Shown here: positions 17,297-25,305 of the stretch, in pieces
How positions within the stretch are numbered: the stretch's first letter is position 1
Layout of the letters: every line of letters starts with the position of its first letter
Origin: Candidatus Poribacteria bacterium
GTDB lineage: Bacteria; Poribacteria; WGA-4E; GCA-2687025
Length of the DNA: 64,000 nucleotides
Direction: 5' to 3'
Assembly (NCBI GenBank): GCA_028818695.1
Contig: JAPPNK010000021.1
Coordinates: 62,001 to 126,000, forward strand
The notes under the pieces: generated by a model
The model's database searches: none
Told to the model about the DNA's origin: nothing
The model's input: the letters and a program-made list of their open reading frames with translations, nothing else
Translations under genes and position numbers: made by a program

Positions 17297-17512
17297 CGCC
17301 CCGCCAATCTCGCTCTTGTCTTTGGTTGCGTCGCCACCGCTTTTGTCGTCGCGTTAACGATTTTATATGCGGCGCTTCAAAACCAGAGCGAACAGGCACA
17401 GAAGCCTGAGATCATTCAAACGCCGAAGGCACAAGCCTCCGACATCGCTGCCCTTATACTGCTCAAAAGCGCGTCGGCAGGCGCGCTGAAACGGCATATT
17501 GGAATCGCGTGA
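17297..17512 (+). pseudogene. Decayed copy of the N-terminal part of the preceding gene
   Basis: In the frame that ends with TGA at 17510-17512 the sequence reads as a membrane segment (LALVFGCVATAFVVA) followed by KPEIIQTPKAQ, nearly the same as EPEIIQTPKTQ in the intact gene at 16509-17264; about 30 bases around 17404-17435 are almost identical to 16614-16645. The frame has a stop at 17294-17296 instead of a start, while an ATG at 17293 is in another frame, so the copy is frameshifted and truncated. It explains most of the otherwise gene-free stretch 17265-17674. Confidence 0.7.
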
Positions 17513-17623
17513 AAGGCGAGCCCGTGGCGCAAGACTTTAACCCAACACCCGCCGTTTCACATTCAAGCATGTCCCAACTCAAGCACCTGCATCAGATTTC
17601 CGTTGGACATTCACCGGCGGATG

Positions 17624-17640
17624 CGCTAAAGTATTTAGCG
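17624..17640. promoter_or_regulatory. Short perfect dyad ahead of the FRG gene remnant
   Basis: CGCTAAA, 3-base centre GTA, TTTAGCG: a perfect 7-base inverted repeat, 35 bases before the ATG at 17675. It could be an operator overlapping a promoter (TAAAGT lies within it) or the stem of a weak hairpin. Nothing else in the window matches it. Confidence 0.4.
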
Positions 17641-17674
17641 TAATAAAAACTCAACCTACGGGAGGCGAACGAAC

Positions 17675-17988
17675 ATGAGGAATCAGAAAACCGACCGAGA
17701 CGATGTTCAAAAGAAAATCGACGAGGTTGAGAGCAAGTCCGCCGATGGCGATTATCTCTTCCGTGGCGAACCAGAATGTCATGAAAAGGTGCCGTACTCG
17801 GGGAGAATTTCCTCAAATCGTTGGCGTCAGTATCCGTTTACGATTGAGGAATTTGACATCGAATTCATCCAAAGCGAGATGCTGCTTGACGCTAGAAGAC
17901 ATACAGCGTCCCTGCCCGGCGCTGAGAAGTTGAACGGTTTCGAAATTCTGACGGACACCAACATTATGGCGGCCGGACAAATCTGTAG
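17675..17988 (+). pseudogene. FRG-domain protein, frameshifted and truncated
   Basis: The start at 17675 follows a GGGAGG site. The first part has the FRG hallmark YLFRGE at residues 27-32 and continues with IEEFDIEFIQSEMLLDARRH and FEILT, as in known FRG proteins. The next conserved block should be QHYGG-x-TNLIDFT. It is present, but in the neighbouring frame: HQHYGGRTNL is encoded at 17956-17985, followed by TAG at 17986. So one base has been lost near 17953-17955 and the domain breaks off in the middle of its core. In the original frame translation would run on to 18010 with meaningless residues. FRG domains occur in many mobile and defence-linked proteins; this one is very probably inactive. 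Confidence 0.75.
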
Positions 17989-17996
17989 GAGGAAAT

Positions 17997-18827
17997 ATGT
18001 CCGAACATAGGACTTCTTCAATTGCAAAAAATATATTTGGTAACTCGCTATATCAAATACGAGCGAGATCTGCATTGCCTATTCTTGTGCGACAAGCTTT
18101 GGCTAGCGAAAAAATTTCCTATGGGGATTTGGCAAAAGAACTCGACATGCCCAATGCGCGAAATCTTAACTGGGTGCTTGGCAGTATTGGCAAAACCCTT
18201 TTAGAACTAGGTGAAAAGTGGCAGGAAGAGATACCGCCTATACAGGGGATTGTAGTCGGTCAGCAAACAGGTTTACCTGGAGATGGTGTTAATTTTATTA
18301 TTGGGAAACTAGATCCACGACAAAAGGAAGCAATTGTTCAGGAAAAATTAGGTAGCGTTTTTAGTTATCCGAGATGGTTAGATGTCCTTGAGGCATGCGA
18401 ATTATCACCCGCTAAGCCTCTAAACCCACCTGAACCACCGGATCATCGTAGCAGGACTCGTGAGAGTGAAGCGCATAAGCGATTCAAAAACTATATAGCG
18501 CGTTATCCAGAGGCCGTTGGATTAAAAAAGTCGTTGGCGCCTGGCGAAACAGAGCACAAGTTACCATCGGGCGATATCCCTGATGTCTTATTTCAGAGTG
18601 CGCGATGCCGTATTGCAGTAGAGGTTAAATCCCGCATTTCAAGCGAAGATGATCTGAGGCGCGGTCTCTTCCAGTGTATAAAGTACCGTGCGATTCTCAG
18701 AGCCTGCCGAAGCCTTGAGGGCGGAACCTACGAGGCTGATGCCCTACTGGCCATTGAAGGCTCATTGCCTAAAGAACTCATCCCTGTTAAAAATACGCTG
18801 GGGGTCAAGGTATTTGAAATTAAGTAG
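17997..18827 (+). CDS. PD-(D/E)XK nuclease with N-terminal winged-helix-like domain
   Basis: 276 residues, preceded by a TAGGAGGA site that overlaps the stop of the broken FRG frame. The N-terminal 110 residues look like a winged helix (SALPILVRQALASEKISYGD, LAKELDMP) plus a conserved-looking IPPIQGIVV and TGLPGDGV element. The C-terminal half has a complete restriction-endonuclease-fold core: Glu in the ESEAHKRF helix, D196 in SGDIPDVLF, E209-V-K211 in IAVEVKS and Q226-xxx-Y230 in FQCIKYR, the D...ExK...QxxxY set typical of this superfamily. It probably cuts DNA or binds it for repair or defence. Base composition is clearly more AT-rich than its neighbours, suggesting recent transfer. No methyltransferase is adjacent. 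Confidence 0.75.
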   Translation: MSEHRTSSIAKNIFGNSLYQIRARSALPILVRQALASEKISYGDLAKELDMPNARNLNWVLGSIGKTLLELGEKWQEEIPPIQGIVVGQQTGLPGDGVNFIIGKLDPRQKEAIVQEKLGSVFSYPRWLDVLEACELSPAKPLNPPEPPDHRSRTRESEAHKRFKNYIARYPEAVGLKKSLAPGETEHKLPSGDIPDVLFQSARCRIAVEVKSRISSEDDLRRGLFQCIKYRAILRACRSLEGGTYEADALLAIEGSLPKELIPVKNTLGVKVFEIK

Positions 18828-19034
18828 GGGTACTAAAGTTTGGACAATTTTGTATCCCATTAAGGGGGGAAGTTCAGCGCCAGCGCGTTGCGAGACTTTA
18901 TCGGCGTCGTCAACAGCGGCAAGGCGGCGATTAGACGCTTTATCACGTTGAAGCCTGTCGCGCGTCGGCGGACGCAAAGTCGCGCGCCGTGGAGCAGGGT
19001 ACCGATCATCGTCCGCGGCCAATCGTATCAGCAT
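18828..19034. other. Intergenic stretch between the nuclease and the MBL gene
   Basis: About 200 bases. The first 40 are AT-rich (continuing the character of the nuclease gene), then composition returns abruptly to GC-rich. The GC-rich part has an open frame without a normal start (reading NSGKAAIRRFI) that I do not recognise; it may be a gene remnant. No terminator or transposon end could be confirmed. Confidence 0.4.
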
Positions 19035-19865
19035 CTAAGCAAAAAACGGGTTGTGCGCCTTCTCTTCGCCGACGGTCGTTGAGGGTCCGTGTCCGGGGTA
19101 AAGCCGCGTGTTGTCGGGCAGCGCGAGCAGCTTTGCCGCCGAGGCGCGGCTCTGCTCATAGGAGCGGTTCGGCTTGCCAATAGACCCCGAGAAGATGACA
19201 TCCCCAATGATCGCCAGCGAGCCGCACAGAAACGTGACGCACCCTTCCGAATGCCCCGGCGTCTTCATCATCTTGACCGTCAACTCTCCAACCTGGACCG
19301 TTTCGCCCTCCGCTAGATGAGCCGTCTCGCCGAGATGGCGCGGCGTCTTCATATCCTCGCCCATGACGACGGGAACTTTGAACCGCTTTTGAAGCGCATC
19401 AACCCCTTCCACATGGTCGGCATGCCCATGCGTCAACAGGATGAGCGACGGGTTCAGCTCTTCGCTCTCCGCCGTCTCGATGATCTGTTCAGGATGGGCG
19501 GCGGTGTCGACGATCGCGCATGCGTTCGTTTTTTTGCATACAAGCAAAAAGGAGAAGACGGGCCATCCGCCGACATAGTTCATGAGCCGTATGACGCGCG
19601 CGTCGGGGTCGGCGTCTTCCGGCTCCTCCGCCGGCGCCCACTTGCCGGACGCAATCGCCCATAGCCGTTCGCCGTCCAGTTGGAGCGCGGACGCGACCTT
19701 GCCCGTTTCGTCTCGGTTCGGGCTGCGTTCATAGTTTTCAAAGTCGCGCAGCAGATCGGTCGGCAGCCCGGCGTCTTTTGCCGTCTCTTCCAGAGAGCGT
19801 CTCAGCCCCATCCGCGCCTTTCCGATGATGTCTCCAAATTCGTCTTCCAGCTCTATGGCTACCAT
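19035..19865 (-). CDS. Helix-turn-helix / metallo-beta-lactamase-fold fusion hydrolase
   Basis: 276 residues from the start at 19865, which follows an AAGGAA site. Residues 1-75 resemble an XRE-type helix-turn-helix (SLEETAKDAGLPTDLLRDFE, ERLWAIASG). Residues 90-276 are a metallo-beta-lactamase-fold hydrolase of glyoxalase II type: T145-H146-G-H148-A-D150-H151, then TPGHSEG, IIGDVIFSGSIG and YPGHGPST. The enzyme part would bind two metals and hydrolyse a thioester or related bond. The DNA-binding-like domain suggests either self-regulation or simply a fold reused for protein contacts. The start lies just after the stop of the PpiD-like gene (27 bases), so the two are probably co-transcribed. 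Confidence 0.85.
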   Translation of the reverse strand: MVAIELEDEFGDIIGKARMGLRRSLEETAKDAGLPTDLLRDFENYERSPNRDETGKVASALQLDGERLWAIASGKWAPAEEPEDADPDARVIRLMNYVGGWPVFSFLLVCKKTNACAIVDTAAHPEQIIETAESEELNPSLILLTHGHADHVEGVDALQKRFKVPVVMGEDMKTPRHLGETAHLAEGETVQVGELTVKMMKTPGHSEGCVTFLCGSLAIIGDVIFSGSIGKPNRSYEQSRASAAKLLALPDNTRLYPGHGPSTTVGEEKAHNPFFA

Positions 19866-19892
19866 GTCGGTTCCTTCCGTTTTGGGCAACGT

Positions 19893-21815
19893 TTAATATT
19901 CTGCCAGCGCCTTCGCGTTGTATTCGATGTCCGCCTCGTTCCGCACATCTTGAAGCCATGACTCGCGTATGTAGTGGCGCTTGCTGGCGAGAAGACGCCG
20001 CCGTATCTCCTGCCGTTGTTCGTCGGTCAGCTCCTCTAGGTTCGCGTCCGTTCTCTGTTTCAGCTCAATGATGAAGGCTCCGTCGTCGCCTTTGAAGACG
20101 CCCTGAATCTCCCCCTCGGTCATGCGGAACGCGGCGATCATCGCCTTCCTGCCGAGACCGATGCCGCTGATATACCCGTTCAGGTTGGAGGAAAATTCGA
20201 TCGTGTCTTGGGGGGTCATCTCGGCAGGGTCGTTCTCACCGGGGCTGTACTTTTTGACAAGGTCGTCCAATGTATCCCCGTCCTCCAGCTCCGCGTACAG
20301 CTTCTCAGCGGCTGCCATTGCAAGATCGCGCGCTTTCTGCCCCTTCAGTATCGTATCAATTTCCGACCTCGCCTCGTCAAACGGCTGGGCGCCTTCGCTC
20401 CGTTTTTCGTTGACCCGAATGAGCAGATAGCTTTGCACAGCGTCCCTCTCGATAACCTGTATCGGCTCGCTCCATTGTTCGAGCGGAGCGATAAAAACAG
20501 CTCTGTTCACATCAGAGTTGCGAAACGCCGGGTCTAGACCCCCGCCGAAAGTGTCGAAACGCGAGAAAAAGCCTGTTGTCGTCAAGACCGCGTTATACGG
20601 CGTAAACCGCTCTTTAGTCAACGCCTCCTCCAGCCCGCCTGCCGAGTCGATCTCAAAATACAGCTCTTGTATGTCTTCCCTCGCTCGGTCGGACTGCCTC
20701 GCCTTTCTGATGGCGAAGCGAATATCTGACTGTACCGCTTCAAGCGGCTTTTGATCGCGCGCGTCTTCAAGCTGGATAATATGTACGCCGTACGCGGAAC
20801 GCACAGGCTCGCTCAGGTCCCCCTTTTGGGCGAGGGCGAAGGCGGCTTCAGTGAACTCTGGAACCATCGTCTTGTCGTCAAACCAACCGAGGTCGCCGCC
20901 GAGAGCGGCGGTTCCCGGGTCGGCGGAATGCTCCCGCGCCAGAGCCGCAAAATCGGCTCCCTCCGCCTTTATTTGTTCAAGCAGCTCCTGCGCTTTCTTC
21001 TCGGTGGCGGCGCGCGCCTCCGGCGTGTCCTCTTCGTCTTTCAGGAGAATATGCCGCGCCCGCCTCTCCTCCACGGAAAACTCCGATTTGCGCCGTTCGT
21101 AATAATCGGCGATGTCCTCCTCGGTCACTTCGACGGGCGCAAAGGCGACGGTCAGCTTCACAAACTCAAGGTTGACCGCCTCGCCCTGCCAGAACATGTC
21201 CTGATTTGCGTCGTAAAACGCCTGCGCCTCTTCGTCGGAAATTTCAATGCTGGAAAGATAACCCTCGTAGGTAAAGGTCGCATACCGCAGAATCGCCTTC
21301 GTGTTCCTTTCAAGATAATCCGCCTCAATCTCCTTCGTCGAGACGACGGGGAGCTGATGCGCCAAAGAGTAAACGCTGTTGCGGGCTCTCTCTCTCCATA
21401 TCGTTTCCAGCCGGGCAGCCTCCGGCAGATACCCATACCGCGCATAGTCGCTGCCAATTTCGGGGCTTCGAGAAACGGCGCGCTTGATGGCGGAGAGGTC
21501 CAGCGACGTCTTGAGTTCGCGCGCTTTAGACATGATGAGCATACTGTTTATGATTTCGTCGGACGCTTCTGCATGCAGATCAACGTCGCCTTGGTTCCTC
21601 ATCTGCTGCCTGCTGGATACCATGCGAAGCACATTCTGGTACACCTGCGCGTCCACCTTTTCCCCGTTGACCTTGAGTATCCATGGCGCGCCGCCTCCGA
21701 ACATAGCGCTGGGATCGACTCCCGCGACGACCAGTCCAAACATCGCGGCGAATACGATCGCCATGACCCACATGATAATGCCTTTGAACAGTTTAGAGCG
21801 AAAGAATGCCATCAT
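19893..21815 (-). CDS. PpiD/SurA-like peptidyl-prolyl isomerase and periplasmic chaperone
   Basis: 640 residues from the ATG at 21815, placed 10 bases after a GGAG element. One N-terminal membrane segment (about 12-34, IIMWVMAIVFAAMFGLVV) anchors a large periplasmic part, the PpiD layout. A SurA_N-like chaperone region follows (WILKVNGEKVDAQVYQNVLR), then a parvulin domain at about 260-360: ARHILLKDEEDTPEA, LGGDLGWFDDKTMVPEF and YGVHIIQLEDA. The C-terminal third is a second chaperone-like region. It should help newly exported outer-membrane proteins to fold. It lies back to back with an Omp85-type protein gene, and the two promoter-like sites overlap. Confidence 0.9.
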   Translation of the reverse strand: MMAFFRSKLFKGIIMWVMAIVFAAMFGLVVAGVDPSAMFGGGAPWILKVNGEKVDAQVYQNVLRMVSSRQQMRNQGDVDLHAEASDEIINSMLIMSKARELKTSLDLSAIKRAVSRSPEIGSDYARYGYLPEAARLETIWRERARNSVYSLAHQLPVVSTKEIEADYLERNTKAILRYATFTYEGYLSSIEISDEEAQAFYDANQDMFWQGEAVNLEFVKLTVAFAPVEVTEEDIADYYERRKSEFSVEERRARHILLKDEEDTPEARAATEKKAQELLEQIKAEGADFAALAREHSADPGTAALGGDLGWFDDKTMVPEFTEAAFALAQKGDLSEPVRSAYGVHIIQLEDARDQKPLEAVQSDIRFAIRKARQSDRAREDIQELYFEIDSAGGLEEALTKERFTPYNAVLTTTGFFSRFDTFGGGLDPAFRNSDVNRAVFIAPLEQWSEPIQVIERDAVQSYLLIRVNEKRSEGAQPFDEARSEIDTILKGQKARDLAMAAAEKLYAELEDGDTLDDLVKKYSPGENDPAEMTPQDTIEFSSNLNGYISGIGLGRKAMIAAFRMTEGEIQGVFKGDDGAFIIELKQRTDANLEELTDEQRQEIRRRLLASKRHYIRESWLQDVRNEADIEYNAKALAEY

Positions 21816-21884
21816 GGCGAAGCGTCTCCGAGACAAGTTTGCTGCTGAACCGAGCGGGCGTTTCTATCCGCCCCCGCATACTGG

Positions 21885-21890
21885 TATAAT
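21885..21890 (+). promoter_or_regulatory. Extended -10 site of the Omp85-type gene
   Basis: TGGTATAAT (TG at 21882-21883, TATAAT at 21885-21890), a consensus extended -10. A -35 at proper distance is poor, as is common for this promoter type. It overlaps the -10 of the divergent foldase promoter. Confidence 0.45.
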
Positions 21891-21916
21891 GTAGCGTATC
21901 GGTTCAGATTAATCAA
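21888..21916 (-). promoter_or_regulatory. Promoter-like site of the PpiD-like/MBL genes
   Basis: Minus-strand TTGATT (complement of 21911-21916), 17-base spacer, TACATT (complement of 21888-21893). The -10 shares bases 21888-21890 with the -10 on the other strand. Confidence 0.4.
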
Positions 21917-21994
21917 GCTGACGTCGTCAGCCCTGCCCTTTGAGCTGGGACGATGAACCTTTCAAATTGCGGCGTTGACAAATGAGGGGGATGA

Positions 21995-23839
21995 ATGCGG
22001 TTCGCTTGTCGAACGGATGGGAGCGGAGGCTTGATTCGACGCCTCCTTCTGTGCGCGGCGCTGACGGCGGCGTTTCAAACCGCTTTACACGCGGAGACGC
22101 CGTCCTACCCCCTGAAGAGCGTCACCCTGTTCGGTTTCCGCGCCTATCTGTCTGAATTTCGGAAGACGACGGCCGAATTGAACGACAAGCCGTACGACAA
22201 GGCGCAGCTGCAAGCCGCCATTGACGGGATTGTGAGCCATTACCGCGAGAACGGCTATCGATTCGCGCGCGCGGCTCCTGTCAAAACGCGCCTGCTGCGC
22301 GGCAGATCGCCCGGCTACCACGCGACAGTGCGCATGGACGAAGGCGTTGTGCGCGAAATCGAAGTGCGCGGCGCCGCGCATACCCGCGAGGAGGTGATCC
22401 TAAGCCAGCTGCTGCTGAAACATGGAAAGGTGTATTTCGAAGCGGACAGGGAAGAGAGTGAACGCATCCTGCGCGAAAAACCCTACATCGGCGGAGCGAG
22501 CATACAGGCGGAAGCGGACCCTCAGACAAACCGCGTCAAGGCGATCGTGACGATTGAGGAGCTCTGGGGGCTGGTGCCGCGCTTCCGCTTGGTCGACACG
22601 GCAGGCGACACAACGCTCAAAGGCTTCCTGCGCGGCGAAATCGGTTTTTTAATAAATCTCACCGACTCCAACTTTCTAGGCAGCGGGCAGCGCTGGCGGT
22701 TTCAATACCGCTGGGACGCCAAAAGGTTCAACCGCGAAACGGATCGCATCGAAGGCGGACGAAGCCGCACGGGAATACAGATGAACGATCCAAACCTTTT
22801 TGGAAGCCGATGGATATTCTCGGCGCAGTATCTGCAGCAGCCGCTCACCGACATTGACGCTTGGGAGGCGTCGCTCTCGCTTCCGTTATACTCGCTTCGG
22901 GCAAACTGGGCGGCGTCGCTGTCCGCATACGACTTCGGCCGTTTGAGCGACTACCGCCAGGACGGCGTTCTTCTTCGGCAGCGGGAACGTCATTTAAAGG
23001 GTCAAGCGGCGAGCGTCACAAGGGCGTTCGGGAAGCCGAATCGGCGGCTCTTGACCTCCGTATGGCTCCGCCATGGCATTGAAGAATCGCGCCTGACGCT
23101 GCCTGAAGAGCGGCAAGAACCGCGCGCAACCCATGCGCTCATCGGCGGGCAGGTGTCAGCGCGTTCCATCCGCTTTCGTCAGTACCGCAATCTGGACAGG
23201 ATGGGAAATGTGGAGGACATTGCGCTTGGGCATTCGTTCAATGTCGGCGCCGGCGTCGGTCTGACGGCTCTCTCAAACGATCTGAACGAACTGCGCCCGT
23301 CGCTGTCGTACCGCATATCGGCGCCGATCGGACAGGAGATTCTGTGGCAGAGCGCGTTGTCCGCGGAAGGTTCCTATCATTTTGAATCTGCCCGTCTGGA
23401 GGATGCGTCGGCGCTGGTTTATACGCGGCTGTTTCTTCGGCGCGGCTCATCGAGAATGGCGGTCGTCCGCGCCCAGTACGAATCGCGCTTCCGCCCCCGC
23501 CTAGAGAGCAATCTGCTGCTGGGAGGCGAGTTTGGCATACGGGGCTACAGCTCCCGCGCGCTGGACGGTCAAAGCAAGATCATATTGAACATTGAGGCGC
23601 GGCAGACGGTCTGGGAGCATCCGTTTTTTGCGGCGATGGGCGCGCTGTTTTACGACCACGGCTTCATCTGGCGGGATTCCCCAGCATGGAGCAATACCGC
23701 CCGCAGCGTCGGGTTCGGGCTGCGCATCGGCGTCCGTCGGATTGCGCGCGCGCCCGTCCTGCGCGTTGACGCCGCCTACGGCTTCGACTCATCCTCTCCC
23801 GGCTGGCTTCTTCACTTCGGCACGGGTCACCATTTTTAA
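21995..23839 (+). CDS. Omp85-superfamily outer-membrane protein (BamA/TamA/TpsB-like)
   Basis: 614 residues. Signal peptide at about 15-36 (LLLCAALTAAFQTALHAE). Residues 40-190 form at least two POTRA-like domains (YPLKSVTLFGFRA; VVREIEVRGAAHTREEVI; RVKAIVTIEELW). The rest is a beta-barrel with the superfamily's L6 loop motif GGEFGIRGY near residue 510 and an aromatic C-terminus (LLHFGTGHHF). Omp85 proteins insert barrels into the outer membrane or export proteins across it. At 614 residues with few POTRAs it is closer in size to TamA or TpsB than to BamA, so the main BamA is probably elsewhere. The start follows a GAGGGGG site. Confidence 0.85.
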   Translation: MRFACRTDGSGGLIRRLLLCAALTAAFQTALHAETPSYPLKSVTLFGFRAYLSEFRKTTAELNDKPYDKAQLQAAIDGIVSHYRENGYRFARAAPVKTRLLRGRSPGYHATVRMDEGVVREIEVRGAAHTREEVILSQLLLKHGKVYFEADREESERILREKPYIGGASIQAEADPQTNRVKAIVTIEELWGLVPRFRLVDTAGDTTLKGFLRGEIGFLINLTDSNFLGSGQRWRFQYRWDAKRFNRETDRIEGGRSRTGIQMNDPNLFGSRWIFSAQYLQQPLTDIDAWEASLSLPLYSLRANWAASLSAYDFGRLSDYRQDGVLLRQRERHLKGQAASVTRAFGKPNRRLLTSVWLRHGIEESRLTLPEERQEPRATHALIGGQVSARSIRFRQYRNLDRMGNVEDIALGHSFNVGAGVGLTALSNDLNELRPSLSYRISAPIGQEILWQSALSAEGSYHFESARLEDASALVYTRLFLRRGSSRMAVVRAQYESRFRPRLESNLLLGGEFGIRGYSSRALDGQSKIILNIEARQTVWEHPFFAAMGALFYDHGFIWRDSPAWSNTARSVGFGLRIGVRRIARAPVLRVDAAYGFDSSSPGWLLHFGTGHHF

Positions 23840-23851
23840 GACCGCTCTCTC

Positions 23852-23880
23852 TTGCGCGTACATGCCGCAGGCGGTATGAT
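23852..23880 (+). promoter_or_regulatory. Promoter-like site of the enolase-superfamily gene
   Basis: TTGCGC at 23852-23857, 17-base spacer, TATGAT at 23875-23880, 38 bases before the ATG at 23919. Confidence 0.5.
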
Positions 23881-23918
23881 GAGCCTTCCGTTCAGACATC
23901 ATCGATAGAGGCGTCCGT

Positions 23919-25091
23919 ATGAAAATCGCGTCCGTATCCGCCGAGTGGATCCATGTCCCGATACCGTATGAGAAGCAGCATGTGAGCGATTTTGGCAGAA
24001 TCGCCTCCTTTGACACAACCCTTGTGCGCGTTGAGACAGAATGCGGACTTGCGGGCTACGGCGAGTCGAAGGCGGCTGTCGGCAGCTCCGGCGTTTACCA
24101 TGCGCTCGTAACGACAGTGGAGAAGGAACTGGCGCCGATTGTGATCGGGGAGGATCCGCGGAATCCAGCGCGTCTATGGGAGCTCATGTATAACGGAACG
24201 CGCGCGCATTACGCGCTTGACGAGGGGCGCGTCTTTCCGATACTCGGCCGGCGCGGGGCGACCGTCTCGGCAATGAGCGGAATCGACATGGCTCTCTGGG
24301 ACATACTCGGCAGATCGCTCAACGCGCCTGTCTGGCAGCTCCTCGGCGGAAAATGCCGCGACAAGATGCGCGCCTACGCCTCCGGCGGATGGGCGCCCGT
24401 TGAAACGATCGGGGAGCAGCTGCTCAGCTATGTGGAAGCGGGCGGATTTGACGCGGTCAAGATGCGCATCGGCATCGCGGACGGGCGGGTGGAAGACTCG
24501 GTCGCCCGCGTCTATGCGGCGCGCGAAGCGCTCGGCAGCCGAATCGACATCATGACAGACGCGCATGGCACCTTCAGCGTCGCCGGCGCGAAGCGTTTCT
24601 GCAGAGAAGCCGCGGACGCCAACATCGCATGGTTTGAGGAGCCTGTAGTCGCGGACGACAAGGCGGGCTGCGCCGAGGTGCGCGCCTCCACCGACATACC
24701 GATCGCCGCCGGCGAAAGCGAATTCACCCGCTTCGACTTCCGCGATCTGGCTGATCAGCGGGCGGTCGATATTTTTCAGCCCGACCTAGCCATCTGCGGC
24801 GGCGTAACCGAAGCGATGCGCATCGCGGCGCTCGGATCGGCGTATCAGATACAGCTGGCGCCGCATCTGTGGGGCGGCGCGCTCATGTTCTCCGCCGGCA
24901 TGCAGATCGCAGCCGCCGCGCCGAATGTGTTTATCCTTGAATACTCCTTAGGCGCAAATCCGATGCTCCATGACCTTGCCCAAGAAGAATTTCCGGTGGA
25001 GAACGGACAGATCGAAATACCCGACCGACCGGGGCTGGGCGTCACGGTGAATGAGGAGTTTGTAAAACGCCATCGTGTCGAAACAGGCTAA
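23919..25091 (+). CDS. Mandelate racemase/muconate lactonizing enzyme family protein
   Basis: 390 residues, the normal length for the family. The N-terminal capping domain (about 1-125) is followed by the modified TIM barrel. Active-site elements in order: FDAVKMRIG (a K-x-R where racemases have K-x-K), metal ligands Asp in TDAHGTF, Glu in WFEEPV and Glu in AAGESE, and the general base His in LAPHLWGG. The enzymes remove a proton next to a carboxylate of an acid sugar or similar compound. The set of residues fits the mandelate racemase subgroup, most of whose members are acid-sugar dehydratases. Substrate cannot be told from sequence. It stands alone with its own promoter-like site and a hairpin after it. 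Confidence 0.92.
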   Translation: MKIASVSAEWIHVPIPYEKQHVSDFGRIASFDTTLVRVETECGLAGYGESKAAVGSSGVYHALVTTVEKELAPIVIGEDPRNPARLWELMYNGTRAHYALDEGRVFPILGRRGATVSAMSGIDMALWDILGRSLNAPVWQLLGGKCRDKMRAYASGGWAPVETIGEQLLSYVEAGGFDAVKMRIGIADGRVEDSVARVYAAREALGSRIDIMTDAHGTFSVAGAKRFCREAADANIAWFEEPVVADDKAGCAEVRASTDIPIAAGESEFTRFDFRDLADQRAVDIFQPDLAICGGVTEAMRIAALGSAYQIQLAPHLWGGALMFSAGMQIAAAAPNVFILEYSLGANPMLHDLAQEEFPVENGQIEIPDRPGLGVTVNEEFVKRHRVETG

Positions 25092-25205
25092 CAGCGCCGC
25101 CCTTTAAGTTGGACATATCAGCGGACGAGCGCGAGCGGTTTCTGCGCCGCTCCTAAGAGTCCCGCTTGCGCGGGAGTAATCATGTAAATGACGGTCTGGT
25201 TGGCG

Positions 25206-25231
25206 AAGCCTTTTCCTTTAAAGAAAGGCTT
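25206..25231 (+). terminator. Hairpin downstream of the enolase-superfamily gene
   Basis: AAGCCTTT at 25206-25213 pairs with AAAGGCTT at 25224-25231, followed by TTGTTCG. A moderate stem with a weak T-run, 115 bases after the stop. A second GC-rich hairpin (TCCCGC/GCGGGA, 25160-25175) lies between. The 214-base gap 25092-25305 holds nothing else recognisable. Confidence 0.4.
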
Positions 25232-25305
25232 TGTTCGTCCAACGGTCCCAGCTTTATGCGAGAGGTCAGCGGAATGCGGTTGATGCCCCGACTTAGAGAG
25301 ATTGT

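Noticed and set aside
18838..18875. Possible insertion-sequence end (AAGTTTGGACA...)
   Set aside because: No inverted partner, no target duplication and no transposase could be found; a loosely similar string at 25097 is too short to count.
18888..19082. Short plus-strand frame after the nuclease gene
   Set aside because: TTG start without a ribosome site, overlaps the MBL gene, no recognisable domain; possibly a remnant only.
25160..25175. GC-rich hairpin TCCCGC-TTGC-GCGGGA as terminator
   Set aside because: No T-run; could be part of a repeat element, but no second copy was seen.
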